Shown here: positions 22,693 to 35,344 of the stretch, piece after piece | Layout: each line of letters opens with the position of its first letter | Numbering within the stretch: the first letter of the stretch is position 1 | NCBI RefSeq assembly: GCF_011397635.1 | Contig: NC_064775.1 | Span: 18,520,954-18,584,953 of the forward strand | Reading direction: 5' to 3' | Length of the DNA: 64,000 bases | Origin: Epinephelus fuscoguttatus | Taxonomy: Eukaryota > Chordata > Actinopteri > Perciformes > Serranidae | The notes under the pieces: model-generated | Told to the model about the DNA's origin: nothing | Databases searched by the model: none | The model's input: only the letters and a program-made list of their open reading frames with translations | Position numbers and translations under genes: made by a program

Positions 22693-25418
22693 GATGCGTC
22701 ACCACTGACACAGCAGGATTTGATGATGTTTTGTTTGGCATGGCCACCATGTTTAGGTTTTTTGGTGCATGGTTTGAGTTTGTGATGTGTTTGTCTTGCT
22801 TGGTTGTCTGATTGCAGTGGCTTGACTGAATCATTTCCCCTTTCTCTTGGGGGAAAAAAAACTGACAAATCATGTCCTGTTTGAATTCTTGGAGCAGCAC
22901 ATAAGTAACTTTTGGGATGGCACGTGAGGAAAAGTTTCAAAGAAAATGTTTCATAAGACATCCTGCTTCACAAAGCTCACTGCTGTGAAGCCTGTGCTGA
23001 CAGAAGTCTCTGCAGATAACGTCTGACAGTTTTCCAAATGCAAAGAACTTCCAAAAGAGACACCTGGGAAGAATAACTCAGGCTTAAGCTTGTTAAAATA
23101 AATGCACGGTCTTGACAGGATTTAGCACCACTTAATGGGATGTCTTGACATTTTGGAGATTTCAGTTGCATGTCTTTCAACACAGAGGGGAAAAGGGAGG
23201 CACTTTTTTATCTAATGTTTGAAGAAGAAAAGGATTCAGTGTTAAATTATTGTAGTTTAAACTATCCCACATAAATAAGAGAATAGTCAGTTTTAGAAAG
23301 AAGCTCCCTGGCAGTATGTTGCCTCTCAAAAATGAGTCAGAGATGGAAAGTTTTGGGGTTCAGGAAATCTTTTAGGCAACTTTTTTTCTTCCTATCTTCA
23401 ACCTAAAACGTGCAGAACTGAGTGTTTTCCATCTTCAGTGTTCTTCTTTATAGCCTGAGTCAACTTCTCTGCATGCATACTGTACAGAAGCGTGTGCACC
23501 TGCCAGGAAACAGTTGGGAATCCCTGTTTCAATGTGGATTTATCACGATGTTAAACATGTCCACAGTGAAGCTGCTGTTTCTGTTTTCTGCTGAAAGTGG
23601 GTGGAAATGTGTTCCAATCGCTGCTGTGCAAAAGTAGCTCACTGTAAAATGAAAGCAGACATGTTTTGGTGTGAGCAGACGAAAATGTGCTTCTAGCTAA
23701 TGAGCATCACAGGCCGGTCTGATGAGCTGAGGTGATAAGCACCTTAATAAAAACTTAAGATACCACAAAGGTCAGTGTTTATGGGACTGAGAGAAACCTT
23801 GTTAGATTTCTTGCAGCTGTTTCTAACTCTCAGTTCTTTAAATTGAATTTAAAGTGATCATGTTTTTCCTTTCTCAGAGAGAAAACTCTTAATTAGGGGA
23901 AAATGTGGTTAGCTCGCGTAGTTGAGGTTAAATAATTATTGTGTAATTAAGTTGCTGATGGATTTTGATTACCGTAACACTCGTAGTGTAATCCCTGGTG
24001 TTCTGAAAGGACTGTTGGCATCAGCAAAATGTGGGAGCAGCACCGTGGAAACACACAAAAACACCGTGCAGCAGATGTGCAGAGGTCATGAAAGCTGAAA
24101 TCAAGGAAATCTTGAGCTTTGAGATTTGGGGCAGAAAGCATTTGGTGAATGCCTGATTGCTATGGGACAAGGTTATGGGTTGTTTATCTGCAGTGGTATC
24201 ATGCCCAGACCAACCAAGATGCATGCATTTTTTAAGGGGTGTTTGTTATATTGTTCTAGGACTGCATGTTTTTTCCACATTAGGAAGAGGAAAGTTGATT
24301 CCCCACTTCGACAAACAATCCGTTTATATTTAGGGGATCTTTAGGTTATGATCTAGTTTTAGGAAACTGAATATTGTTTATTGTTCATTTACATTCAACT
24401 TCAAACATCAGGTTGAAGAAACCTAGAGATTTCAAATCCTCAAAGCCGCTTTTGTGTGCATGTCCAAGGGCTTGAGGGGAGCTGGATCCTCTCCTGTGAA
24501 CTCTGAGGTTTGGCCGCACATAGGCTTCACCACTCCAAAATGTTATGTAGGTTCCTTCAAAACAATCTGCTTGTCAGGAATTGACTGTTTTTGGGGGAAA
24601 AAAGCATGTTATGAAAAGCATATTGATGCTATGAACCCTTCAGTTCAAGGCAAAAAGCAGAGATGTTTCAAAATGTTTCATTTTTTGCGCTCCAGCTTTT
24701 GTACAGATTAAACTAACAAACAGAACATGTTAATAAGTGAGCTTTGGAGGTGTTGGATGGTGGATTTTGTTACTTTTCAGCCCAGTCTGAAATGGGCATG
24801 AAGTCATAACAATGCATTATGTGGTGGTGGGCGCAAAATGGATTAAAATGACATGCTTCCAACACGCTAACAAAGCCCATGCGAAGTCACTGAGGACCTT
24901 TGTTGTGGATTGAGTGTAAATAGCAAATTCAATAGAAAGAATCTCAATGAAACATTTATATAGCATGATAGCTACGGCACTAATACTATAGTGCACCACT
25001 CTCTCACACTTCTAATCCAGAAAGTGAGAACATAAGCATAACAATGGAAACTCACTACAACTGAACTCCCATGGCTAGCAGCAGCTCCTTCCCTCCTGCC
25101 TGTCCCACAGCAACTGCATGGCATAAGATAAGAGAGGTGGAGAGCCATGCACTGTGATTAATCTGTGCAGCATGCATGGGAATGATATTCCAATATATAT
25201 CTCTCTTTTTCACTGATGGTCTGAATAAGTCGCTAAATTTGTCGCTAGCTGCTTTTTAGAAATAAATCTAGCTAAAAAGTTGTAAAACAAGTTGGCAACA
25301 CTGCTTTCAAACAGAACACTGCTGTTTGTGTCCCATGTAAAACTTTACTTTTCCTAATTACTTCAAGTAAATAGTTACTTTATGTAACTAGGCAAAATAC
25401 TTCATGTTGGCACTTTAT
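22693..25418. other. No gene recognised; possible first intron of col8a1
   Basis: Low-complexity and AT-rich sequence with short ORFs only. No recognised repeat family except short fragments near 24960-25030 (GTGCACCACTCTCTCACA, then a GAAAGTGAGAAC motif resembling the repeat at 28013). Confidence 0.45.
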
Positions 25419-25887
25419 CCTCCTGAGACCCGAACTTTTGTTTGGTATGCATTTTTAATTTCTCCTAAGATTTAGGATCAGTAGGTTCTGATAAGTATAA
25501 AAAACTAAATTTTGTCAACAATAATAAAGTCTGAATGTCTTCAAATGAGCACTTCTTAATTAACAGTGTTTTAGTTTGTTGATGTTGCTAAAATTGGTCA
25601 AATTTGTTTCCATATCAAACTACAAACATTATTAATCATAAATAAACAAATTTCAACCATACTATGTGATCCGATTTTGGACCTTGTCCACTTTTGTGTC
25701 GGGATCCGCTGCAGACTGACTTGGCAGAGATGGCTGCCATCTTATTTTTTACATGGATTAGTGTATTGTGCTCATACGACCACTAGATGGCACTAAAAAG
25801 TGTTAGTAAAGTAAAGTAAAAGTAAAGTAAAGTTCAAGTAAACCCAAAATGTGATGTCCTTACATGAGGACATAGGGTCTCAGGAGA
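25419..25887. mobile_element. Small TIR element (TCCTGAGACCC ends)
   Basis: TCCTGAGACCC at 25421-25431 is inverted as GGGTCTCAGGA at 25875-25885. The interior is AT-rich, with a GTAAA-type tandem stretch (25804-25835) and no ORF. The ends suggest a non-autonomous DNA transposon. No clear target-site duplication was found. Confidence 0.55.
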
Positions 25888-25924
25888 GAGACCCTACATA
25901 CGTTTACATCACCTACGTGCCGCA

Positions 25925-26066
25925 GGTAGTTATTTCAGATTATTTTTGGGCATTTTTTAGCTTTTATTAACAGGATAGCTGTAGACAGACATAAAAGATG
26001 TCATGACAAAGAGTGAGCCCAGGTCGCTTCAAGAGTCGTCCCCTGCCCCTCCACTTGCAGATAGTT
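25925..26066 (+). repeat. Dispersed fish repeat fragment
   Basis: The order of motifs ATTTTTGGGCATTTTTTAGC, TTTATTAACAGGATAGCTG, GTCATGACAAAGAGTGAGCC and CAGGTCGCTTC resembles a very common teleost SINE-like repeat as I recall it. A short piece of the same type lies near 47917-47960 (ATATTTTTTAGGGCATTT). Confidence 0.45.
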
Positions 26067-26159
26067 ATTTTAAGTGATACCTAACACCACCTAACACATT
26101 TTGTGCCCCCCACCACGTAATGAATTGTTAAGAAGTCATGTCCATTCAATGTATTACCG

Positions 26160-27160
26160 TGAGACAAGGGTTGTCAAGATACTAGAATGTCTAACTTGAT
26201 ACCCCGAAAAATAGTCAATACTCGATACCATTTTTGATAGCACAGGAGGATGAATGACAAAAAAATAAGAGGCATGAAATATATTTTTAATGGAGATAAG
26301 ACTAACATTAGTCACAACAATATTCTTAAGTTGCAACAGGAAGTGTAAAAAAAACAAGCTTACTCACAAGCTTACTGTAAGATATTAATGACAACTAAAT
26401 TTTAAGGTTGTTGAAGGAAGTGGGAAAATAAGCAATAATGACAACAGTGTTTTTAGACTTTCTATGCTAATTAACGTTACAGATGTCAGGACTGATAACG
26501 CTGGCTGCCTAGCTCGCACATTAACGTTAGTCGTTTTATTAGCCATTAGCTACTAGCCTAACAATAGCATGACAGATGGCTAATTTGGCTGTCAGCTCAG
26601 CTAATAATAAAACAGCTAACGTTATGTGTTCCGCCAGCTAGATTAACGTTAACATTTATGATAAATACTTCAATGCTGTTGAAATAGAAGCTTTATTAAT
26701 GTCTCAAAATTCTTCATAAAGGCCGCAGTGTTGGTCCTTAAGATGCTTTGCCAAGTTTGTTGTGCTACTCGACTTCGTTGCCACCTCTTTGTAGCATTGT
26801 TTGCACACAGGCTTATCAACATCCTTAGCCTTTCCCTGGTTGTTTACCTCGTATGTAAACAGCACTTTTGCTTTTTTCATTTTCAATAAAACTGGTCACA
26901 AAAGCCCTGCAGCAGCGGCACTTGCCATGTTAAGTTATGCTGGCGACACAGGCCAGCTGACAGTGTTGTTCATGACAGCTAGCGAATACAGCTGGTAGTG
27001 AGGGGAGGGGACTATGCATGCCTGACTGCAGCGGTGTGTGTGTGTGTGTGTCAGTGAGAAGGCAAAGAAGGCCCTGTTGGTATCACTACTATCCCAAAAT
27101 AAGTGTCATACCCAATACTACAATGATTAGTATCTGATTATACAACCGTTAGTTCCGGCC
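26160..27160 (-). mobile_element. Deleted hAT-like element with BED finger exon
   Basis: The left edge (GGGTTGTCAAGATACTAG, then a CTCGATACC motif) and the right edge (AGTATCTGATTATACAACC) are loosely inverse. The element contains a minus-strand BED finger ORF at 26704-26886 but no transposase core. A (GT)n run lies at 27033-27052. The boundaries are approximate and I found no 8-bp duplication. Confidence 0.5.
26704..26886 (-). pseudogene. BED-type zinc finger, N-terminus of a hAT transposase
   Basis: The 60-codon frame has the BED pattern: aromatic FTYE near 10-13, paired cysteines CKQC near 28-31, then HLKDQH (H-x4-H) after an SSSTTNLAKH segment. BED fingers of this layout begin hAT transposases and the host ZBED genes derived from them. 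The dimerisation and catalytic parts are absent downstream on the minus strand, so this is a remnant. A spliced domesticated gene is possible but unsupported. Confidence 0.7.
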
Positions 27161-27690
27161 CTGCAATCTGATTGGTCGAGAGACAGTAAAACCGTGATGA
27201 TATTGGAGTACAACATCACGGTTATTTCACTGTGTATGTATCACTCCGCCTCACAGCTGATTGCAATCAACAATCAAATCAAAACTGACGGTTAGTGTCA
27301 GTTAGGTCAGCAGTTGCGTTGTAGGCTAATTAATTCATCCACTGTCAAACAGCCAAAAATTTGGATTTATTTCCTAAAATAAGTTTTGAATTGAACTGTG
27401 AATGGTCATCAAAGGAAGATGAGGGAGAGGAGAAGCTTTGTCAGTGTGTCATCAGCGAAGCTCAATGACTTGGAGAAAAGCAACATACTGTCAGATCAGA
27501 AGGCAGAGTCGGCTGTGCCTGTGAAGCAACAGTCCACCATGCAGTCACCACAGACTTATTTCACCGGCTGCACAATTAATGGAAACGTGCAGATAAATGT
27601 GTATAAAGAGTAAGTGCCTGGCGCACCATGTTTGCGTTACATAGCAACGGTGACAGCGGAGTCCTGAGGGAACTATTTTTGTTGGCGGAA
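27161..27690 (+). other. Unassigned stretch with a 71-codon ORF
   Basis: The ORF at 27398-27613 (+) ends in a segment reading YFTGCTINGNVQINVYKE. I associate this type of ending (GCTINGNVQIN) with multicopy fish ORFs of unknown function, probably transposon-borne. The flanks contain paired motifs (AACATCACGG, CCGTGATGATATT) that hint at a decayed element. No start context or neighbours support a host gene. Confidence 0.35.
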
Positions 27691-27692
27691 GA

Positions 27693-27885
27693 CAAATAAA
27701 ATAGACCAATATCTAATCTTCCCTTTATGTCGAAGATCCTTGAGAAAGTAGTCGCAGACCAGCTGTGTGATTTTCTCCATGATAATAATTTATTTGAGGA
27801 ATTTCAGTCAGGATTTAGAGTGCATCATAGCACTGAGACAGCACTAGTTAAAATTACAAATGACTTTCTGACCTTCAGTCTGCGG
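27693..27885 (+). pseudogene. LINE reverse transcriptase fragment (L2/CR1-like)
   Basis: The frame reads ISNLPFMSKILEKVVADQLC, then an LFEEFQSGFR-HHSTETALVKITNDFL block. This is the conserved region ahead of the RT catalytic aspartates in L2/CR1-like non-LTR retrotransposons. It breaks off before the catalytic box, where unrelated sequence begins at about 27886. It is a short 5'- and 3'-truncated relic. Confidence 0.8.
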
Positions 27886-28012
27886 CCTCATGCCTACGAC
27901 CAAATCACAGCCGTGACGATATCACAATACAACATCACTCCCTCTCATGTGATATTGCTTAAGTATCAGTTTTTTGACAACTCTATGTGAAACAGTGTTG
28001 TACCTTTTGGAA

Positions 28013-28165
28013 TGAGCAAGGCTAGCTGTTACCCCCTGTTGCCAGTCTTTATGCTAAGCTAAGCTAACGGTGCCCTGGCTGTAGCTTCATATTTAGTGTA
28101 CAGATATAAGACGGGTATCAATCTTCTCATCTAACTCTCAGCAAGAAAGTGAGAACACTTAAAAT
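28013..28165 (+). repeat. Dispersed teleost repeat
   Basis: The motif series GCTAGCTGTTACCCCCTGTT, CTTTATGCTAAGCTAAGC, GGCTGTAGCTTCATATTTA and TCAATCTTCTCATCTAACTC is one I recognise as a high-copy repeat of percomorph genomes. It is non-coding. Confidence 0.6.
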
Positions 28166-29460
28166 GTTGCATTAAGTTCCTTTGTTTCAGAGTGTTGAAT
28201 GTCTTTTATAAAGTTTGTTTCTTGTTGTTGAGACACTGAAACCTTGAGCAGATGCTGCAGAAGCACTGACGTTCGCAGAGGGAATTTGTTTCGAAGCTCC
28301 ACGTTTGAATCCCCAGACTGCACAGGAAAACCTGTGCTTCTGTCAGCAGGCTGTGGCTTTATATATTTGTCACTCTGCTAATGTGTCTTGACAGTGTTTT
28401 CTCTCTTAGTCTCGCACTCAGACAGTTCTCACCTACTGAACAGGAAGTGTTTATGCAGCTCAGGGGGATCCCGCAGCTGCAGCTTCTGTGACTTGAGGCC
28501 ATGTGTCCAAACACTCTCCTGCTACCGTGCAGAACACTGCGGCCTTAGAAATGTCTCAAAATATGAACTATAAATCACTTTCAGACTCTGCAGTTGGGCC
28601 AATTTTGCATTATTTATCATTTACATGTCTCTGTCAGTGATTAATCTCTTACATTAGCTGCCATCCGTATGGTAGTTTAGTTTGAAAACATCACTCTGGA
28701 ATTACAGCTTTAAATTTTGTAGATTTACTGCAAAGTATCTCTTATCTAAACTCCTAAGGAGACAGAGTCGTAGTTCTTATTATCCCTTGTAAATACTGCA
28801 CTGCAGAAACATCTGGACAGTAGGGAAAGGGAGGATCATATTTTTTCTCTGAGTGGCATATTTTACGGTGTGACTGTATAATGCATTAAGCTTCCCAGGA
28901 CAGTCGTCATATCCCATTACTGTCACTGGACAGACGATGCATGCGTGTTGCAGCAAGCCTTAAATGATCCCAGGCCATTTTATGATCTCAATAAATTGAT
29001 ATGTGTGTAAGAAAGTAGAGAGTTTGCAAGAACAGACCCGCTAAAAGGCTCATGACTGATCACTTGTGGAAGTGTGTGCATTACGTAGAGATCTAGTTAG
29101 CAAATGCTCCGGGGAAATCATCATCAAAGTGTCAGTAATAAACTCTAAGAAACCCTCTTTTAAAGCCAGAAATAATCACCACCTCCTTTTTTAATATTGG
29201 CCTGCTCTCACCCTCCAAAGTTACGACTCCGCTGGAAGGTTTCATTTGCTCACTCGTACTTTATTTTTCATGTCCTGTGTGTTTGAATTGCAAAAGCATT
29301 AATCTTTATGTTGGAAATTTTACAAGGTATTTGTGGTCAATTTGTGACGCAGCTTTTTTGGCATTTTCGTGTCTTTGTTCATTGGCAGTGGTGAAGTCTT
29401 GAGATCCTTTCTACAAGCAGAAGTACCAAGAGTACAGAAGAAATAGCAGCAAAATATAAC
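28166..29460. other. No gene recognised
   Basis: Short ORFs only, no repeats that I can name. Possibly intronic to the transcript proposed at 22.6 kb. Confidence 0.45.
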
Positions 29461-29810
29461 AACAGCATAATAATAATAATAATGATAATAATAATAACAA
29501 TAATAATGCATTTTCTTTATTGCACCTTTGAAAGCACTAAATATCAGGTATAAAACCATCATTATAAAATCATCATCAGTGCAAGTCTCAATATGTGTCT
29601 CCATTAAATCAGACCTAATATGCCAGCTTGAAAAGGTGTTTTTTCAGAAGGGATTTGAAAGTATTAAGGGAGTCAATATTGCTAATGTCATGGGGGAGAG
29701 AGTTCCAGAGGCGGGGAGCAGAATGGCTGAAGGCTCCAGGAGAAGCTCTCAGTCTGCAGAAAAATGGCCCCAGTGACTGATGCATTATCATATATGACAT
29801 TAGAGTGTTG
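29461..29810 (-). pseudogene. 3' end of an L2-like LINE
   Basis: Minus-strand frame 29615-29800 carries the typical LINE ORF2 C-terminus (FSHSAPRLWNSLPHDIS, then SLNTFKSLLKKHLFKLAY). Downstream on that strand is a short 3' UTR ending in an (ATT)n tract (29465-29510), the usual tail of L2-like elements. The remainder of ORF2 is absent, consistent with 5' truncation on insertion. Confidence 0.8.
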
Positions 29811-30854
29811 CATCAATGTGTAAGCAGCATTTTACTGTTGCAGCGGTCAAGGTTAAGAATTACTATTTTATATAAATTAGGTAAAATAGTCCAGTTGTTT
29901 CCAGGGTCAAGGTTTGGGTCTGATTACAATTACTGTGTACAAATTACATGGCAGTTTTTGTAATTAATACTTTTGGATTACTTCAGAATGAGACACTGAA
30001 AATATTGCACCTCGTAGCAGGCTTATCAAGTGTAAATGCAGGTTGCCTCCCCCTGGTGGTGGATATCAGGGAATATATTGGCAGAAATTAAATATAATAT
30101 AAATAATTATGTTTTCATCAGTTTATAATCACCTGATAATAAGAATTGCTGTCTTTTTGTTATTTTGGAATTAGTCACTTATGTCTACATACTGCAGGTC
30201 CTCTTCCACAAAGACCACCATGTTGTTTCTACAGTAGCCCAGAATAGACAAACCAAGCACTGGCTCTGGATAGTGGCATTTGACTTTTAAAATTTTTAAG
30301 TTTTTGTTTCTGCTACTGTAGCTCACTGGCACTCGGGGGAAGTTTTGGTTGGTTGGTTGCAATCTGCAACCTCACCACTAGATGCCACTAAATCCTACAG
30401 ACTGGACATCTAAAGATGTAATCAAAAATGTAATCAAGTAATCCTTGACAGTGTAACTAATTGTAATCTAATTACACATTTTTTAAACCTAATCTGGGCT
30501 GATTGTAGTTACTTATTTGTAATGACATTACATGCTTCTGACTACATGTAATCCGTTACTACACAACGCTGGTCACAAGTTAAATCTGAGAGGTTGTGAG
30601 ATACTTAATGGGGCAGAGAAGAAAAAAAAACTTCAATTCATATTCAATATCTGGACTTTACTTTTTTGTGAAATATTGGATAATATGACACGTTTTGGGG
30701 CCTAAAACAATAGATTTAATAAAACCATCTGAGAAGCAAAGACAGGGAATGTCTTTTTGGTGGAACTACTGACAACTTCATTAAATGTAACAAGTCACTG
30801 TCTTTTTGTAAGGGATCTCAAGCCCAAAAGATTGGGAATAACAAGTTTAATTTT
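29811..30854. other. No gene recognised; probable old repeat
   Basis: The interval 29900-30575 has repeated AATTAC / GTAATC motifs at both ends (GATTACAATTACTG; GTAATCCGTTACTACACAAC) and resembles a decayed hAT-like MITE. No ORF is recognised. Confidence 0.4.
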
Positions 30855-31985
30855 CAAAGGGACAGCTCACCCCAAATCAGAAATATTTATTTTTCCTCTT
30901 ACCTGTACTGGTATTTATCAGTCTAGATTGTTTTGGTTTGAGTTGCCTAGTCAGAACGTTTACATGACATTAGAGAAAATTGATTGATTGTGTTAGTAAC
31001 TAAAACCTGACTTTTAAAATACATGTAAACATGCTAGTTGGACTAACACATCCAGATAATGCGACTGGGAGTCTAACTGATCCTGCATGTATACTGTCAG
31101 AAAGACCCAAACTGGCTGAGGCACTCTGAGCATGCTCCACAGTTACTGCCCTGGGCTTTGACCCTGAAGTCGAAAGCATTTAATGCGTAACAGAAGCAGA
31201 AGGCGGTAATAACATGGTGAAATCTACATCCAGAGCCATGCATTTTGGACGGACAAAATGTACAGAACTGCAAAGTTCTGCAAAGTACCATAGTACTAGT
31301 TTGCTGCTAGCTAACTGTAGCTAAGTCGTTTGTTAAATTGATTGATCTGGTCAACCAGAAAAAGATCCAATACTACCAAGCTGAAAGGGGGCATATTGCC
31401 ACCTATTGTAGCGGAGTCAGACATCCTTCAATCAATAAATTGATTCCCCTCCCGTGCTTGTATACTGGGACAAGGACAGTAGTCTAATTAAATGGCCTAG
31501 TCAAGCTATAACCACAGCTCAACTTAACTGTGCACGTAAATGTACTGAATGTTGGAGATATTAGCCATAGAGATGTCTGCCTTCGTTCCAATACAATGGA
31601 ACTAGATGGCACTCAGCTTGTGGTGCTCAAAGTGCCAAAAAATACATTTCAAAAACTCAACAGCAATGTCTCTTTCCAGAAATCATGACCTGGTTACTCA
31701 AGATAATCCACAGACCTTGCTGTGAGCAGTTTCATGTCAGAACTATTTTCTTTCTACTGAACTACATCTGCTTTGGGCATCTAAAGCTGAGTGCTATCTA
31801 GTTCCTCTATGTTGGAGAAAAGGCAGACATCTCTATGGCCGATATCTCCAACACTCTGCAACTGACACCAAAACAATCTAGATGGATAAATAGCACTACA
31901 GGTAAGAGGGAAAGATGAAATATGGGATAATAATGTAATAATATGTCAAATATATTTGTGATTTTGGGGTGAACTATCCCTTTGA
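30855..31985. mobile_element. MITE R5, copy 1, with a nested insertion
   Basis: The left terminus CAAAGGGACAGCTCACCCC and the inverse of the right terminus (GGGGTGAACTATCCCTTTG) match, and TIR similarity continues for about 100 bp (CTCTTACCTGTA, ATTTATC, TCTAGATTGTTTTGG). Internal blocks at 31550-31735 match the copy at 47997-48418 in inverse orientation. The segment about 30950-31545 does not belong to the family and looks inserted. Confidence 0.7.
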
Positions 31986-34055
31986 CAGCCTCTTGTATTT
32001 TATAAGTTTATATGTTTTTAATGTAAAATCTGTATAAGCTCTAGTGGAGTAAAAAGTGCAGTATTTCCACTCAAATGTAGAAATAAAAGTATAAAATGGC
32101 ATTAAATAGACAAAGTGAAGTACAGGTACCTCAGAATTGAACATATGTGCAGTAGCTGAGTGAATGTACGTCGTTACTTTCCCCTGCTGTTCATTGGAAA
32201 GGTCAAAAACAGAAGAAAAGAGACAACACGTGGCCTCTCGCACAGCGTGGGCTGTTCTTTTCTGATTTACACAGTACATAAAATATATTTATGCAGCTGC
32301 AAACTGCAGAATTCCCCACTGGAGTCTGTGGTTTAAGCATAGTATAAGTGATCAGATCTGATTATTGGCCAGATGTTGTTATTGCCTATAAAAATAATCA
32401 TTCACTAGTGGAGTGTCCCTTTGAGAGCCAGTGCAAATATGAGAGAGAGCAAGAAAAAAAAGGGGCGAAACCGCACGAGGTTCAGGCAAAAAAACTTGGA
32501 TTTAGTTTTGAAAAATCTGAAAAGCCTCACAAGTGTTTCCTTCCTGCTGTGTGAGATAGTGAAACATGTTGTGTAAAATAAGATGTCTACAGATTCAGAA
32601 ATGCATTCTTCCCATCCTTGTTCCCCAGTGATTTTTTTTTCTCTCTGAACATATGAGCAACTTCTGTAAAAGTATGTAAAAACCTGAAGTGCTTCTGAGT
32701 TCTGAAGTGCTATTAAATGCCGTCCACTGACACCAGATACTCTGTTTTGACAGAACTCAAAGCTAATAGGAAAATAATTCTCCTCCCGCTCCGATTTTTG
32801 CCTGAAATGAAAACTGTGGCTAGACACTGGGTGACTTGTGGTTCCCAGAGCTGTAGGAGAGGGAAAATCTGTCAGTGAGGTGGGTGAAGAGGTCGGACGG
32901 AGTGTCTGTGTATGTGTGTGTGAGTGTTAGGGAGGTGGAGGTGCAATTATGTGCATGTACGTACGTGTATGTCAAAGGTTAGAGGAGCAGTGAGCAAACA
33001 CTGCGGTTGCCAATTTGAAACTCATCCAGGGGCTACTGCCTCTCGTGGTTATTTGGAACATCAGTTTGAAATTTGTTCCCACCTTAAAATGAGGCTTTTC
33101 AATCCGCACAAATGTCACCTGACGTCTCGTCTGCCTTGTTTGAGGCTGTGTACGTCTCCAAAAGGCGACTCCGGCCTTCGTCCTGCAAAGAGATCGAGTA
33201 GGTGTGAAGGAATGCTGTAAAAGAGCGAAATAGATTGGAGATGAACTGGAGCAGACAAAGAAAACGCAGTGATATTCCCTTCCCATCGAGATAGGGGAAA
33301 CAAAAATGTTTCTTGATGATTGAGGCCGGGATAAATCACCTGCTCGGAGACAGAGAGGGCAGTGAACGCAGAAAAGAAAAACAGCTTGAGGTCCAGAATA
33401 TTCTCAGAATATAACCTGTGGTTTGTCAGAATAACGTAGTGAGAGACTGTTGCACATGGAAAATGGCAGGCGTGATGCACAAAAACCGAAGTCCAGTGTT
33501 AATTACACTAAAAACAGAAATATATCTGATTGAGAAGAGTTGACGTAAGCCAGCAAACAGGCTTTGTCCAAATAATTTGGCCTTCATCTTGTGCTGGAAG
33601 CAGACTTAGTCCTCCACCCAGTCTGTGGAAAACATCAGTAAACAGGACAGACTGATACAAGTATTGATGGGTTTGAAATCAGAATCAAAAATAGAGTTTG
33701 GCGCCCTCTGTTGAACCATCAGCCTCACTGCTGGCTTTGTGTCAAATCAATAAGCTGAGGGACAGGCAAGACGGACAATAATTAATTCATTTCACCCTAT
33801 GAAACAAACACACCCAGGACTCTGTGATTGAAAAATAAAATAAAATAAATCACACTTTGTGAATGTATTAGGTATGATAAGTAAAACAAAATTAATGAAG
33901 ACAAGAACAAGCATCAACTCAAACTGGGTTAAGTATCTTGACAAGCTATTCTTTGACAATATGCCACCTACTTTGCATGATTTAAATTAAATTTCATTTG
34001 CAACATTCAGTATGTCCTTGCATGCCTGCATGGTAGAAGTTTCAATCAGTTTTAA
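31986..34055. other. No gene recognised; one common repeat
   Basis: At 32040-32185 lies a common fish repeat (TAGTGGAGTAAAAAGTGCAG, AAGTATAAAATGGCATTAAA, AAGTACAGGTACCTCA). Part of the same family recurs at 53150-53240. ORFs at 32405-32827 and 33115-33480 (minus) lack domain features. Confidence 0.5.
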
Positions 34056-35133
34056 ATTTACGACTCATTGGCCACTTCATTAGGTACACCTTGCTAGTAC
34101 CAGGTCTGACCCCTTTTGCCTTCAGAACTGCCTTAATTCTTGGTGGCATAGATTCAACAAGGTGCTGGAAACATTCCTCAGAGATTTTGGTCCATATTGA
34201 CATGATAGCATCACACAGTTGCTGCAGATTTGTCCACTGCACATCCATGATGTGAATCCCCCGTTCCAACACATCCCAAAGGTGCTCTATTGGATTGAGA
34301 TCTGGTGACTGTGGAGGCCATTGGAGTACAGTGAACCCATTGTCATGTTCAAGAAACCAGTTTGAGATGATCTGAGCTTTGTGACATGGTGCGTTATCCT
34401 GCTGGAAGTAACCATCAGAAGATGGATACACTGTGGTCATAAAGGGATGGGCATGGTCAGCAACAATACTCAGGTAGGCTGTGGTGTATAAACCATGCTC
34501 AGTTGGTACTAAGGGGCCCAAAGTGTGCCAAGAAAATATCCCCCACACCATTACACCTCCACCACCAGTCTGAACCGTTGATACAAGGCAGGATGGATCC
34601 ATGCTTTCATGTTGTTTACACCAAATTCTGACCCTACCATCTGACTGAAGCAGCAGAAATCCAGACTCATCAGACCAGGCAACGTGTTTCCAATCTTCTA
34701 TTATCCAGTTTTGGTGAGCCTGTGTGAACTGTAGCCTCAGTTTCCTGTTGTTAGCTGACAGGAGTGGCACCTGGTATGGTCTTCTGCTGCTGTAGCCCAT
34801 CTGCCTCATGGTTCAACATGTTGTTGGTTCAGAGATGGTCTTCTGCAGACCTTGGTTGTAACCAGTGATTATTTGAGTTACTGTTGCCTTTCTATCATCT
34901 TGAACCAGTCTGGCCATTCTCCTCTGACCTCTGGCATCAACAAGGCATTCTCACCCAGAGAACTGCTGCTCACTGGATATTTCCTCTTCTTCGGACCATC
35001 CTCTGTAAACCCTAGAGATGGTTGTGTGTGAACATCCCAGTAGATCAGCAGTTTCTGAAATACTCAGACCAGCCCGTCTGGCACCAACAACCATGCCATG
35101 TTCAAAGTCACTTAAATCACCTTTCTTCCCCAT
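34056..35133 (-). pseudogene. Broken Tc1/mariner transposase, DD36E type
   Basis: Two minus-strand frames make up one transposase. 34951-35133 holds the N-terminal helix-turn-helix (LSDFEHGMVVGARRAG, then a second helix with GCSHTTISRVYRGW). 34042-34809 holds the catalytic part, with WSDESGF, a GGGGVMVWG loop, the second Asp in YFQQDNAPCH and the Glu in PDLNPIEHLW. I count 36 residues between the second Asp and the Glu, so this belongs to the DD36E group rather than classical DD34E. The parts are separated by a frameshift near 34951 and an in-frame TGA near 34815. The left terminus (TGGCCACTTCATTAGGTACA) is present at about 34069. No matching inverted end lies upstream of the gene, so the 5' TIR seems lost. 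Confidence 0.88.
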
Positions 35134-35344
35134 TCTGATGCTCGGTTTGAACTTAAGCAGGTCTTACAGAAGCACTGAGATGCTGCCAAATTTTTATTGT
35201 AGCAGTGTTTCCTTTGGTTTTCTTTCACATTTGATGATTGGACCAGATTGGACAGATTTTTTCACTCTGTCAATTACACACAGGCACGAAATACACACAC
35301 ATGCACAAAGAGGACATATGCATGCATTAAATGGACAGATGTCA

